Below are positions 23,867 to 32,479 of a stretch of DNA of 35,699 bases, one piece after another. This DNA comes from Rubrivivax sp. (GTDB lineage: Bacteria > Pseudomonadota > Gammaproteobacteria > Burkholderiales > Burkholderiaceae_C), in the NCBI GenBank assembly GCA_022842595.1, contig JALHPF010000044.1, forward strand, positions 1-35,699, read 5' to 3'. How positions within the stretch are numbered: the first letter of the stretch is position 1; each line of letters opens with the position of its first letter. The translations under genes and the position numbers were made by a program. Under the pieces are notes generated by a model. The model was not told the DNA's origin. It saw only the letters and a list, made by a program, of their open reading frames with translations, and searched no databases.

Positions 23867-25117
23867 TCACACCAGCACTTCGGTGCAGTGCGGGTGCCCC
23901 AGGAAGCGCTGCGGGCTGGCACTGGCGCCGTAGGCCCCCGACTGGAAGACAACGGCCAGATCGCCTTCCTGCGCCACCGGCAGGTCCATGCGGTCAGCCA
24001 GCAGGTCCAGCGGCGTGCACAGCGGGCCGACGACGCTGGCGACTTCACGCGCATCGCCCAGCGGTCGGCCGGGCAGGCCCGGGCTCAACGCGACCGGGTA
24101 GTTCTTGCGCACGACCTGGCCGAAATTGCCGGAGGCCGACAGGTGATGGTGCAGACCGCCGTCGGTGACCAGGTAGACCTGCCCGCGCGAGACCTTGCGA
24201 TCGGTGATGCGAGCGACATAGACGCCGGCCTCGCCGACCAGGTAGCGGCCCAGTTCGATAACGATGCTCGCCTGCGGCAGTTCGCGCGCGGCACGTTCGC
24301 AGACGAGCTGCAGGTTCGCGCTGATCGGCGCCAGGTCCAGCGGCCGTTCACCCGGGAAGTAAGGGATGCCGAAGCCGCCGCCGAGGTTCAGTACCTTCAC
24401 CGGCGCCGGCGCGTCCGCAGCCAGGCGCAACGCCAGTTCGTAGCTCTTGACCTGGGCCTCGCAGATCGAATCAGCGTTCAGGTTCTGCGAACCGGCGTAC
24501 AGGTGGAAGCCCTCGAAGGCCAGCCCTTCCCGTGCCACGAAGGCCAGCAGCCCGGGCACGAGCTCGACATCGACGCCGAACTGCTTCGGCCCGCCGCCCA
24601 TCTTCATGCCCGAGCCCCTGACATCGAAGTCGGGGTTGACGCGTACCGCCACGCGCGCCGGCCGGCCCAGCGCCTGACTGGCCCGCGCCAGCACCGGCAG
24701 CTCGCGCATCGACTCGACGTTCACCAGCACGCCCGATGCCACGGCCTGCAGCAGCTCGGGGTCGCGCTTGCCCGGGCCGGCGAAGCTGATCTCGGCCGCT
24801 TCGGCGCCGGCGTCCAGCGCCACCAGCAGTTCGCCTGCCGAAGCGACGTCGATGCCGTCGACCAGACCTGCCATCAGCCCGACGACGGCGGGCATCGGGT
24901 TGGCCTTCATCGCGTAGTGCAGCTTCACGGCCGCCGGCAGCGCCGTGCGCAGCTGCGCGACGCGCTCGCGCAGCAGCCTGCGGCTGTAGGCGTAGAAAGG
25001 CGTGGCGCCGACCCGCGCCGCCAGCAGGCGCAGCGGCAGGCCGTCGACATGCAGCTCGCCGCCTTGCGTGACGAACTGGTCCATCGCGGCATGGACGGGC
25101 TTGGCGGGTGTGCTCAT
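23867..25117 (-). CDS. PLP-dependent decarboxylase, exosortase A-associated type
   Basis: The 416-residue protein is a fold-III PLP decarboxylase related to diaminopimelate decarboxylase (LysA). The PLP lysine is K71 in LHYAMKANP. Later motifs include ESMRELPVL, FEGFHLYAGSQNL, the glycine-rich phosphate loop LNLGGGFGIPYF, ELGRYLVGEAGVY and VVGPLCTPLDLL, which carries the active-site Cys. It pairs with the adjacent AMP-ligase, as in the exosortase A-associated family (TIGR03099 as I recall it), rather than with lysine genes. Its true substrate is unknown. Its ATG abuts the ligase stop codon (TAA then ATG, no spacing), so the two are surely one transcript and probably coupled in translation. 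Confidence 0.87.
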   Translation of the reverse strand: MSTPAKPVHAAMDQFVTQGGELHVDGLPLRLLAARVGATPFYAYSRRLLRERVAQLRTALPAAVKLHYAMKANPMPAVVGLMAGLVDGIDVASAGELLVALDAGAEAAEISFAGPGKRDPELLQAVASGVLVNVESMRELPVLARASQALGRPARVAVRVNPDFDVRGSGMKMGGGPKQFGVDVELVPGLLAFVAREGLAFEGFHLYAGSQNLNADSICEAQVKSYELALRLAADAPAPVKVLNLGGGFGIPYFPGERPLDLAPISANLQLVCERAARELPQASIVIELGRYLVGEAGVYVARITDRKVSRGQVYLVTDGGLHHHLSASGNFGQVVRKNYPVALSPGLPGRPLGDAREVASVVGPLCTPLDLLADRMDLPVAQEGDLAVVFQSGAYGASASPQRFLGHPHCTEVLV

Positions 25118-26719
25118 TTAGGTTTTCCGTTCGACCCACTGCGTGGCCAGCAGCTGGCGGTCGATCTTGCCATTGGGGTTGCGCGGCAGCGGGCCGGCGG
25201 CCGGCTCCACACCGGCCGGCACCATGTAGGCGGGCAGCCGTTGCCGGCAGTCGGCCAGGAGTGCCGCGGTGTCGAGCTGCGCGCTGCCGTCGACGGCGCT
25301 GGCGATGACCTGGATGACCTGCCCCAGCGTCGCATGGTCGACGCCGAAGGCCACGCATTCGCCGACACGCCGGGTCGCGTAGAGCACTTCCTCGACCTCG
25401 GTCGGGCTGACGCGGTAGCCCGAGGTCTTGATCATCTCGTCGCGCCGGCCGATGAAGTACAGGAAGCCCTCGGCGTCGCGGCGCACGGTATCGCCGGAGT
25501 AGACCGCCATCTCGGGCAACGGCAGCGCCGCGTCGCGCCCGGCCAGTGCGGCGGGCAGCGGTTTGAAGCGTTCCGCCGTCTTCCCGGCGTCGCCCCAGTA
25601 GCCCAGGCTGACGAGCGCACCGCGATGCACCAGTTCGCCGGGCTCGTCGGGCCCGCATTCGGTGCCGTCGTCGCGCAACACCAGGATCTCGGCGTTCGGG
25701 ATCGCGCGGCCGATCGAATCGGGCCGGCGGTCGACCTCCTCGGGCGGCAGATAGGTGCTGCGGAAAGCCTCGGTCAGGCCGTACATCAGGAAGGGCCGGG
25801 CCTGGGGCACGCGCTGCCGCAGGGCCTGCAGCGTGTCGCGCGGCATGCGCCCGCCGGTGTTGGCGAAGTAGCGCAGGTGCTGGCTGATCTCTTCCGGCCA
25901 GGCCAGCTGCGACAGCTGGATGTACAGCGGCGGCACCGCGGTCAGGCCGGTCACCTGTTCGCGCGCCATCACCTTGAGCACGTCGCGCGGCAGCAGGTAG
26001 TTCAGCAGCACGACCCGCGCGCCGCTGTGGAAGGCGGTGCTGAGCTGGCTGAAACCTGCGTCGAAGGACAGGGACAAGGCCGCCAGCAGCGTGTCGCCGC
26101 GGTGATTGCCCAGGTAGCTGGCCACGCTCTTCGCCCCTGCGACCATGTTCCGGTGGCTCAGCACGACGCCCTTGGGCCGGCCGGTGCTGCCGCTGGTGTA
26201 CAGGATGGCCACCATGTCGCTGTCGATGACACGGTGGCCGGTGGTGGCTGCCGCGGCGCACCAGTCGGCCCAGCTGTGCAGCGCCACGCCCCGCGGCAGC
26301 GCCGGCGGTGCGGCCACGGGCTCGGTGGTCACGATGTCGGTCAGCGCCGTGCAGTCGGCGAGCGCGGGCGCGACCAGCGCCAGCCTTTCTGGCGAGGTCA
26401 CGAGCACACGAACGCCGCAGTCGCGGGCAATGAACGCCACCTGATCGGGCTTCAGCAACGGGTTCATCGGCACGAAGACGCAGCCTGCGGCCGGTGCACC
26501 AAAGCTGGCGACGACCGTTTCCACCCGCTTTTCCAGGTAGATGCCCACCCGCGCCGCCCGTGGCAGCCCGGCCCGGACCAGGCCGCCGGCGAAGCCCGCC
26601 ACTGCCGCGTCGAGCGCAGCGTAGTCCAGGGTCTGCGACCCGTAGGTCAGGGCGGGTGCCGCCGGCCAGCGCTCGGCAGTCAGGCGCAGCAACTCGTGCA
26701 GAAGGATCGATTCAGGCAT
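25118..26719 (-). CDS. AMP-forming acyl-CoA/acyl-ACP ligase, exosortase A-associated type
   Basis: The 533-residue protein belongs to the ANL (adenylating) superfamily. Motifs are complete: the phosphate loop YTSGSTGRPKGVVLSHRN, MYGLTEAFRSTY, YSGDTVRRD, the hinge GRRDEMIKTSGYRVSP and the C-terminal catalytic Lys in NPNGKIDR. It should activate a carboxylic acid as an adenylate and pass it to CoA or a carrier protein; the divergent ACP gene suggests the latter. It fits the exosortase A-associated ligase family (TIGR03098 as I recall it). I start it at the ATG at 26719, which begins MPESILLHELL; an ATG at 26743 adds eight residues and is also possible, and neither has a strong ribosome-binding site. 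It is followed without a gap by the decarboxylase. Confidence 0.87.
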   Translation of the reverse strand: MPESILLHELLRLTAERWPAAPALTYGSQTLDYAALDAAVAGFAGGLVRAGLPRAARVGIYLEKRVETVVASFGAPAAGCVFVPMNPLLKPDQVAFIARDCGVRVLVTSPERLALVAPALADCTALTDIVTTEPVAAPPALPRGVALHSWADWCAAAATTGHRVIDSDMVAILYTSGSTGRPKGVVLSHRNMVAGAKSVASYLGNHRGDTLLAALSLSFDAGFSQLSTAFHSGARVVLLNYLLPRDVLKVMAREQVTGLTAVPPLYIQLSQLAWPEEISQHLRYFANTGGRMPRDTLQALRQRVPQARPFLMYGLTEAFRSTYLPPEEVDRRPDSIGRAIPNAEILVLRDDGTECGPDEPGELVHRGALVSLGYWGDAGKTAERFKPLPAALAGRDAALPLPEMAVYSGDTVRRDAEGFLYFIGRRDEMIKTSGYRVSPTEVEEVLYATRRVGECVAFGVDHATLGQVIQVIASAVDGSAQLDTAALLADCRQRLPAYMVPAGVEPAAGPLPRNPNGKIDRQLLATQWVERKT

Positions 26720-26848
26720 GGTGCCGGACACAGCGTAGGCCATCGAGTCTTGCACAAGCTTCGTGCGTCGACACAGGCGCTGCACGCGGGCGACCACGCA
26801 CCCACGAGACGGCTCCAGGCCAACGGCGATGCTGACGCGGTCGGCGCT

Positions 26849-26854
26849 TAGACT
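26849..26854 (+). promoter_or_regulatory. Candidate -10 box close to the ACP start
   Basis: TAGACT lies 8 bases before the ACP ATG, in the 143-bp divergent gap. If real, the transcript would start at about the initiation codon. No good -35 box or Shine-Dalgarno site is seen. Confidence 0.25.
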
Positions 26855-26862
26855 CCGGCCCC

Positions 26863-27168
26863 ATGCCCAGCGCTCGACAACCCTCCACTGCGGCCGACCA
26901 GGCCACCACCCAGCCTGCGAGCGTGCGCGACGACGTGCTGCGCCTGCTCGACGAGGTGTGCGGTCTGGGTGGACGCGCGGCAACTTTCACGGACGACACA
27001 CCGCTTCTGGCCAATCTGCCCGAGCTCGATTCGATGGCCGTGATAGCGCTGATCACCGCGCTCGAGGAGCGACTGGGTGTGGTGATCGACCACGGCGCCA
27101 TCGATGGCGACACCTTTGCCAGCGTGGGTTCACTCGTGCAGTTCGTGCAGGCCGGGCGACCTGGGTGA
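26863..27168 (+). CDS. Acyl carrier protein next to the exosortase-type ligase
   Basis: The 101-residue acidic helical protein is a phosphopantetheine-carrier (ACP/PCP) domain preceded by about 20 flexible residues. The attachment serine is S57 in LPELDSMAVIALI, followed by the usual helix ALEERLGVVI. It lies divergently from the ligase and is its natural partner: the ligase would charge the carrier. The ATG has no clear ribosome-binding site but does have a close -10-like box. A weak hairpin (27160-27167 with 27170-27177) spans the stop codon and could end the transcript. Confidence 0.85.
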   Translation: MPSARQPSTAADQATTQPASVRDDVLRLLDEVCGLGGRAATFTDDTPLLANLPELDSMAVIALITALEERLGVVIDHGAIDGDTFASVGSLVQFVQAGRPG

Positions 27169-28008
27169 ACACCCGGGCGTCGTCACCTTGAACGCTTGCC
27201 CCTTCCTCGTCGACAACGCCTAACCCGCTGCTAGCGTGGTGCGCCGCTGTGTTCTGCACGTATCGATCGAAGAGCGCAGGAGTCCCCTGTGATGCCAGCG
27301 CCTTGCTCAGGACGTTGCGAGTAGCGAGTAGCGAGTAGCGAGTAGCGAGTAGCGGGACGATCGCGCGGAGCAGACGTCGGCAACACCCGATGGCTGCTGT
27401 CGGGCGGTAGGTCGAGGGTCTCTTCCCGACCCCAGCCGCCCTTCGGGTCGCTCCAAAGCTGTTCGATGCTCAGCGCTGGCTTTTCCTGTTTCGCTTCCAC
27501 GAAGCAGCCGTTCGTGACCTTCGGCAGGCGGCCATCAGCAGTCGGTCGCCACCGGTTGCTGACGCGCAGTTCAGCGAGAGCGCAAGCATCAGCCCGGTGC
27601 GGTCGCTCAAGTCCCAGTACCAGCTGAACTTTGAGCATGGATGGAGCTGCGATAGCGAGCTGAAGGTCATCGCCGCGCTCCTGTTCGGAGTTTTCCAGGC
27701 TGGTACCGCAAGCCTGATCTCGCGCTAAAAAATCAGGGCGACATCCGACAACGGACTACTCCCGTCAGGCTCAGTGCCATGAGCTCCAAGGTGGTTATGC
27801 TGGGCGGTCACGATGTTGGCGTCACCGACCGGCTTGGCAGTGCCACCGGACAGAGAGATGGCGTCTGATCCGCCGGAGCGCCTTCTGCTCCCCGGCACCA
27901 GCGCCTGATCTGAATCGTGGCACGACAGGTGTCGGCACCTCGCCGAGCGGCAGCCTCGAACTCTTGCACCTGCCCCGCGCAATGAGGCCGTAGCGCCTCG
28001 CCACCCTG
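27169..28008. other. 840-bp gene-poor region, possible degraded sequence
   Basis: No reading frame has convincing protein character. It is visibly less GC-rich than its surroundings between about 27290 and 27740 and holds a 7-bp tandem repeat (27317-27354). A plus-strand frame is open from about 27560 to a TAA at 27726-27728 without a proper start; a minus-strand frame (27725-28015) has a plausible-looking last 35 residues. Both could be relics of decayed genes. Six A residues at 27727-27732 read as a T-run on the minus strand, but no stem precedes them. I see no transposase or terminal repeats. Confidence 0.55.
27317..27354. repeat. 7-bp tandem repeat (GCGAGTA)5
   Basis: Five exact head-to-tail copies of gcgagta run from 27317 to 27351, plus gcg to 27354. 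The unit length is not a multiple of three, and no gene crosses it convincingly. Confidence 0.9.
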
Positions 28009-30579
28009 CTAGCAAGCGCGGGCCTGTGCGGCTTCTTCGTCCGAAAACACCAGCGCGGTCACTTCGCCCGGCCCCATCAGGCCGCCTTCAGCGCGCAGCC
28101 GCGAAACCTCGGCATCTCCCAGGGCAGCGCTTGCCGCGGCCAAGGCCTGCTCGAACGAATGCAGCTCGTTGACTTGCCGCTGCGCGCCGATGCGCCGGTG
28201 TTGCCCGTCCGCAAATCCGATGAGCCGCGCGGCGCAGCGTGGGCGCTGCTGCTGCGCCGCCATGTTGGCCAGGTGGTCGACCCAGCTCGCCAGTTGGTAG
28301 AACGCGAGCGCCCCGGCCCAGTCTTGACGCGCCAAGGCCAAGGCGCGATCAACGCCCGCCGGACCGCCGCGCCTGAGCCAGGCTGCCGTCAGGTTGGCGC
28401 GCACCCAGCACAGCGAATTGTTTCGGCGAGACGCGCCGAACCGGCGCAGCAGGTCTTCGCCGATGCGGATGGCCTCGTCGACGTTGCCGTTGGCAAGCTC
28501 GATGTCCACCAGATTGGTCAACGCCACCGGTACCGGACGGGCGAGTATCGATTCCATTGCTGCGGCGTCTCTGCACAGCTGCAAGGCCTGCGCATGGTTT
28601 CCAGGCGTGTCGGCCGCGAAGAAGCGCGCCTCCAGCGCCAACAGGCGAAGCATCGGCCTTGTCGCCGGGGTCGTCAGCGTCTCGATCTCTCTCAGTGCCG
28701 CCTGCGCCTCCATGCCCTCGACGTCACCGATGAACCACAGGCCGGTGACCAGATTGCACAGTGCCAGTGTCAGATCGTGGTCGCTGCGCGCCGCGCGCGC
28801 GGCGGTGACAGCCAGCCGCGCCCATTCACACCCGCGCTTGGGATCGGTCGAGAGCGGCCCCATGCTGGCGCCCCAGCAGGCACGCGAGCGCCACAGCGGC
28901 GGCGTGTCTTCGGGCAGGCTGGCGATGATGTCTTGCCATTCTTCGGCGTGCTCCTGTTGCGGCCGGTTCTGCAGCACCAGGTAGCGTGTCAAGGCGATGC
29001 CCACGGCGTGCAGCGGCGCATGGGCCATCGCCCATCGCAAGGCCTCCTGACCGTTGGTGAGTTCGCTTTCCATCTCAAGCTGCCACAGGTCCCAGGGCAC
29101 TTCGCTGTTGAAGTAGCTGTCGTAGGCTGCTTCGAAGAGTGCCGCGAACGCCGCTCCATGCTGCGCGCGCGCCCAGGCCTCTTCGCCCGAAGCGCGCAGC
29201 TGTTCGAGAGCGAAGGTGCGCGGCAGGTCGAGCAGCCGGTAGCGTGGCGGGTCGTCACCGCTCACCTCGACGATCGATCGCTCGACCAGCGTGACCAACG
29301 CGTCCAGCGCCGTGCCTTCGTCGCCTTCGGGGTCGGTGGTGATCTGCAACACGACGGGCAGCGTGGCACTGCCGGCCAGCACCGCCATGCGCCGGAACAC
29401 GCGCTGCGCCGATTCGGTCAAAAGCGAGTGGCTCCATGCCAGCGTCGCGCGCAGGCTCTGATGCCGGGCGGGGCGGCCGGGCAAGACGCCCGCCGTGGCC
29501 AGGCGGCCCCAGTCGCCCAAGGCCTTGGCCACCCCCCGAACGCCCAGCCATGGCACCTGCCCGGCGGCCAGTTCCAGGGCCAGCGGCAGGCCATCCAGCC
29601 GCTGGCACAACTCGATCACCGCGGCGACGTTGGCCTCGCTCAGCACAAATCGCCGGTCCGCGGCGTTGGCACATTGGCAAAATAGCTGAAGCGACGCGTG
29701 CTGCAAGGCCGCTGCCACATCACTGCCGGGGGGCGCCACGGGCAGCGCGCCCACACGGAAGAGGCACTCGCCCGGCAGCCGCAAAGGCACCTGGCTGGTC
29801 ACCAGCACGCGAACGCCAGGGGCGCCCTGGCCGATGGCGTGCACCAGGCGGGCCACGGGCTCCACCAGATGCTCGGCGTTGTCCAGTGCCAGCAGCAGGT
29901 CGAGCCCGCTCAAGGCGTTGACCAGACTCGCCAGAGGCTCGCCTGCACCGGTCTGCGAGCCCACGGCCGAGGTCACCGCTTCGACCAGGTGCGCGGGGTC
30001 GCTGAGCGCCCCCAACTCGACCCAGCACACGCCATTGCGCCGCAGGGGGATCTGGGTGCGAAGCAGGTGCTGCGCCAGCAGGGTCTTGCCGCTGCCACCG
30101 CAGCCTATCAGCGTGACCAGGGACTGCGCTTGCAGCAGCGCCAACAGCGCCGCGTGCTCCTCCGCCCGGCCGATGAGCGCCGGCAGTGCGGCGGCCGGCA
30201 CGATGGGCAAAGCCCGCAACGCGGGCTGCGCAGCCTGCGCGGGACTGGCGCCGGGCGCGCCTGCCACCAGCCGGTAGCCGCGCCCCGGCACGGTCTGAAT
30301 CACATCGGGCCCCAGGCACTTCCGCAGGCTGGACACCTGCACCTGGAGGTTGTTTTCGTTGACGTCCTCGTCGGGCCAGACCAGGTCGAGCAGTTCGCTC
30401 TTGCGCAACATCTGGCCAGGCCGCTGGGCGAGCGCGATCAACAGGTCCAGAGCGCGAGAACCCAGCGCCTGGGCGACACCGTCGACGAACAGCCGCCGTT
30501 CGCCGAATCGCAACACGAACCGACCCGCCGGGCCGAACGAGAAAGCAGCGGGTGCGGCGGTGGTTTCGACAGCGTCCAT
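28009..30579 (-). CDS. Winged-helix/STAND-ATPase transcriptional regulator
   Basis: The 856-residue protein begins with an OmpR/PhoB-type winged-helix DNA-binding domain (about 20-108; LRKSELLDLVWPDEDVNENN and QTVPGRGYRLVAG). It continues with a STAND/AAA-type ATPase (about 135-420): Walker A GCGGSGKT (159-166) and Walker B LLLALDNAEHL (229-239, key D233). The C-terminal half is helical with repeated Ala/Leu/Arg pairs, like a TPR-type sensor or scaffold. Such proteins switch on transcription when a ligand releases the ATPase; the ligand is unknown. The ATG at 30579 is chosen because the conserved domain starts just after it; an upstream ATG at 30654 adds 25 basic residues. The ribosome-binding site is weak. 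It is divergent from the GNAT-patatin pair, which it may control. Confidence 0.85.
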   Translation of the reverse strand: MDAVETTAAPAAFSFGPAGRFVLRFGERRLFVDGVAQALGSRALDLLIALAQRPGQMLRKSELLDLVWPDEDVNENNLQVQVSSLRKCLGPDVIQTVPGRGYRLVAGAPGASPAQAAQPALRALPIVPAAALPALIGRAEEHAALLALLQAQSLVTLIGCGGSGKTLLAQHLLRTQIPLRRNGVCWVELGALSDPAHLVEAVTSAVGSQTGAGEPLASLVNALSGLDLLLALDNAEHLVEPVARLVHAIGQGAPGVRVLVTSQVPLRLPGECLFRVGALPVAPPGSDVAAALQHASLQLFCQCANAADRRFVLSEANVAAVIELCQRLDGLPLALELAAGQVPWLGVRGVAKALGDWGRLATAGVLPGRPARHQSLRATLAWSHSLLTESAQRVFRRMAVLAGSATLPVVLQITTDPEGDEGTALDALVTLVERSIVEVSGDDPPRYRLLDLPRTFALEQLRASGEEAWARAQHGAAFAALFEAAYDSYFNSEVPWDLWQLEMESELTNGQEALRWAMAHAPLHAVGIALTRYLVLQNRPQQEHAEEWQDIIASLPEDTPPLWRSRACWGASMGPLSTDPKRGCEWARLAVTAARAARSDHDLTLALCNLVTGLWFIGDVEGMEAQAALREIETLTTPATRPMLRLLALEARFFAADTPGNHAQALQLCRDAAAMESILARPVPVALTNLVDIELANGNVDEAIRIGEDLLRRFGASRRNNSLCWVRANLTAAWLRRGGPAGVDRALALARQDWAGALAFYQLASWVDHLANMAAQQQRPRCAARLIGFADGQHRRIGAQRQVNELHSFEQALAAASAALGDAEVSRLRAEGGLMGPGEVTALVFSDEEAAQARAC

Positions 30580-30621
30580 GGAAATTGCAGGGCGCTTTCG
30601 GCGCGGCCGGCTGGTGGATTC

Positions 30622-30627
30622 AGTGTA
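30622..30627 (-). promoter_or_regulatory. Candidate -10 box for the STAND regulator
   Basis: The minus strand reads TACACT within TTGGATACACTGAA, giving a leader of about 36 bases to the ATG at 30579. No consensus -35 box is seen at 17 bp. Confidence 0.28.
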
Positions 30628-30760
30628 TCCAAGGCGGCATGGCGCCCGCCGCATGTGGACCCCCCCAAGTGACGATGCGCGCAGCAGACGGCTTCAGGAC
30701 TTTTCAGGATCGGGCGCAGGACAGTCGGCCTCATTCGAAACACAGAGGCCGGAGCTCGAT

Positions 30761-31468
30761 ATGACCCACCCCACCGCACACACTGCCTCAAGCCTGCGAG
30801 ACGACTGCTTCGTCATCAGCCGCTACCCCTGCGCCTTGATCGACGTCTGGCGGCCCGACACGTGCACCGCCTTGACGCTGCGCCCGGTGTTGCCGCAAGA
30901 CGAGCCGCTGGTGGGCAGCTTCTTCGCTTCGTTGCAGCCAGCCACGCGCTACCGGCGCTTCCATGCGACGGTCGGCACGCTGTCGGCAGAGCGGCTGATG
31001 CAGATGACCAGGGTCGACTACACGCGGCACCTGGCGCTGGTCGTCACCACACGCCAGGCCTCGGTGGAAACCGTCATCGCCGACGCGCGTTACGTGGTCG
31101 ACGGCAGCGACAGCTCGGGCGAATTCGCTATCGTCGTGGCCGATCGCTGGCACGGCATGGGCATCGGCCAGCGCGTGATGCAGGCCCTGGTCGCTGCGGC
31201 AGCAGATCAGGGTCTGAACGGCTTGTGGGGCGACGTTCACGAAAGCAACTCGCCGATGCTGGCGCTGATGAAGCGCAGCGGCTTTCGCATCTCTACCGGG
31301 ATGGCAGGCCAGGGCTTCGTTCGGGTGGAGCGGTCGATGTGCCCGGCGCTCGACCCCGCGCTGCCGCTGCGTCCGCCGCCAGCGGCCCGGCTCGGGCGAC
31401 TGTGGGCACTCTTACGGCCGGCGGCCCCAGTGCCGGGCGCAGGCCTGCGCCAGGTCGGAGAGCGCTGA
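30761..31468 (+). CDS. GNAT-family acetyltransferase
   Basis: The 235-residue protein has a GNAT fold at about 38-195. It begins LTLRPVLPQDEPLVGSFF and SRY-like ATRYRRF, a pattern I associate with the C-terminal acetyltransferase part of Pat/YfiQ-type protein-lysine acetyltransferases, here standing alone. The acetyl-CoA loop is RWHGMGIGQRVM (129-140), followed by ESNSPMLALMKRSGF. The last 45 residues are Pro/Arg/Leu-rich and probably disordered. GGAG lies 6 bases before the ATG. Its stop codon overlaps the start of the patatin gene by one base (TGATG), so the two proteins are made together. Its substrate is unknown. Confidence 0.85.
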   Translation: MTHPTAHTASSLRDDCFVISRYPCALIDVWRPDTCTALTLRPVLPQDEPLVGSFFASLQPATRYRRFHATVGTLSAERLMQMTRVDYTRHLALVVTTRQASVETVIADARYVVDGSDSSGEFAIVVADRWHGMGIGQRVMQALVAAAADQGLNGLWGDVHESNSPMLALMKRSGFRISTGMAGQGFVRVERSMCPALDPALPLRPPPAARLGRLWALLRPAAPVPGAGLRQVGER

Positions 31469-32328
31469 TGCTTGCCCCGATCCGACCCCGATTTGCCATC
31501 GTTCTGGGCAGTGGCGGCGTGCGCAGCATTGCTGCGCTGGGCATGGTCGAAGTGCTGCAGCGCGAAGGGCTGGTGCCCGACCTGATCGTCGGCTGCAGCG
31601 CCGGCGCCATGTTCGGCGCACTCATCGCCGCCGGGCACGACGCCGACGAGGCTGTGCGCATCGCCACCACACTGTGGTCGGCCGAGGTCACGCGCAAGCG
31701 CCGCTGGGGCGCTATCCCGCAGATGCTGTGGCCACGCCTGGGCCGCTTCGACGCCGACTTTGCGTTGCGCGACGACCGTCTGGTGATGCAACGCCTGCAG
31801 CAGGCCTTTGGCGACGTGCCGATCGAGGCCCTGCCGCTGGCGCTGCGCATCACCAGCACCGACGCCACCACCGGCGAGCGAGTGGTGCTGCGCAGCGGCA
31901 GCCTGGTACAGGCGCTGCGCGCCAGCATTGCCTTGCCGTTCATGTTCAAGCCTGCGCACATCGGCGGCAGGCGCCTGATTGACGGGTTCGTGGCCGACCC
32001 CTTGCCCGTCAGCGCGGCCACTGACGCCCATGCCGTGCTGGCGCTGGGCTTCGAGTCGCCCATGCCGTATCGCGTCGACGGCCCCTCGCGCATGCTGGCC
32101 CAGGTGACCTCCGCGCTCACCAACAACCTGATGCAGGCGCGGCTGGCTGAGGCGCACGCCGGTGGCACGCGGCTACTGAGCCTGGTGCCGCACCTGGAGC
32201 GGCGCGTCGGCCTCTTCGACACTGCCGCCATGCCCTACCTGGTGGGCGCTGGTCGCCGCGCCACCGAGGCGGCGTTGCCAGCCATCCACGCGCTCCTGCG
32301 CCGCGAGCCGCAGTTGGCGGTGGCGTGA
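31468..32328 (+). CDS. Patatin-like phospholipase (RssA-type)
   Basis: The 286-residue protein is a patatin-family serine hydrolase, whose members cleave lipid acyl chains. The nucleophile is S44 in GCSAG (GxSxG) and the partner aspartate is D172 in IDGFVADPLP. The oxyanion-hole stretch reads GSGGVRS (14-20), where the family usually has GGGxRG or GSGAARG, so the final Gly is Ser here. Size and layout resemble the RssA group. No signal peptide is present, so it is probably cytoplasmic or loosely membrane-bound. It is translated from an ATG overlapping the GNAT stop and converges with the PanE-like gene. Confidence 0.87.
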   Translation: MLAPIRPRFAIVLGSGGVRSIAALGMVEVLQREGLVPDLIVGCSAGAMFGALIAAGHDADEAVRIATTLWSAEVTRKRRWGAIPQMLWPRLGRFDADFALRDDRLVMQRLQQAFGDVPIEALPLALRITSTDATTGERVVLRSGSLVQALRASIALPFMFKPAHIGGRRLIDGFVADPLPVSAATDAHAVLALGFESPMPYRVDGPSRMLAQVTSALTNNLMQARLAEAHAGGTRLLSLVPHLERRVGLFDTAAMPYLVGAGRRATEAALPAIHALLRREPQLAVA

Positions 32329-32349
32329 CCAACCCCCCGGCGCACAGCG

Positions 32350-32477
32350 GCGGCCACATCCTGGCTTTGGCCGCCCCCTGATCGTTGTCACTCACGACCT
32401 TGGAGCGAGCGAGTGACTACCCTGCAACGAACCCCATTCTCGCGGCCCTGGTCGGTAATGTCGCCCGCCGGGCGGGC
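32350..32477. other. Three hairpins between the patatin and PanE-like genes
   Basis: The 151-bp convergent gap contains three inverted repeats: gcggcca (32350-32356) with tggccgc (32368-32374), gtcactc (32387-32393) with gagtgac (32411-32417), and gcccgcc (32463-32469) with ggcgggc (32471-32477). None is followed by a T-run. They may end transcription from either side. Confidence 0.45.
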
Positions 32478-32479
32478 TC

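Noticed and set aside
23888..26851. 987-codon plus-strand frame opposite the decarboxylase and ligase
   Set aside because: Antisense shadow: it spans two certain minus-strand genes and has the Arg/Gln/His/Val-rich composition typical of high-GC antisense frames.
27214..27236. Integron attC-like GCCTAAC with a nearby inverted CTAG segment
   Set aside because: Only one half of an attC site is recognisable; no matching GTTAGGC end, no integrase and no cassettes.
27317..27354. Possible CRISPR
   Set aside because: The units are 7 bp with no spacers and no cas genes nearby.
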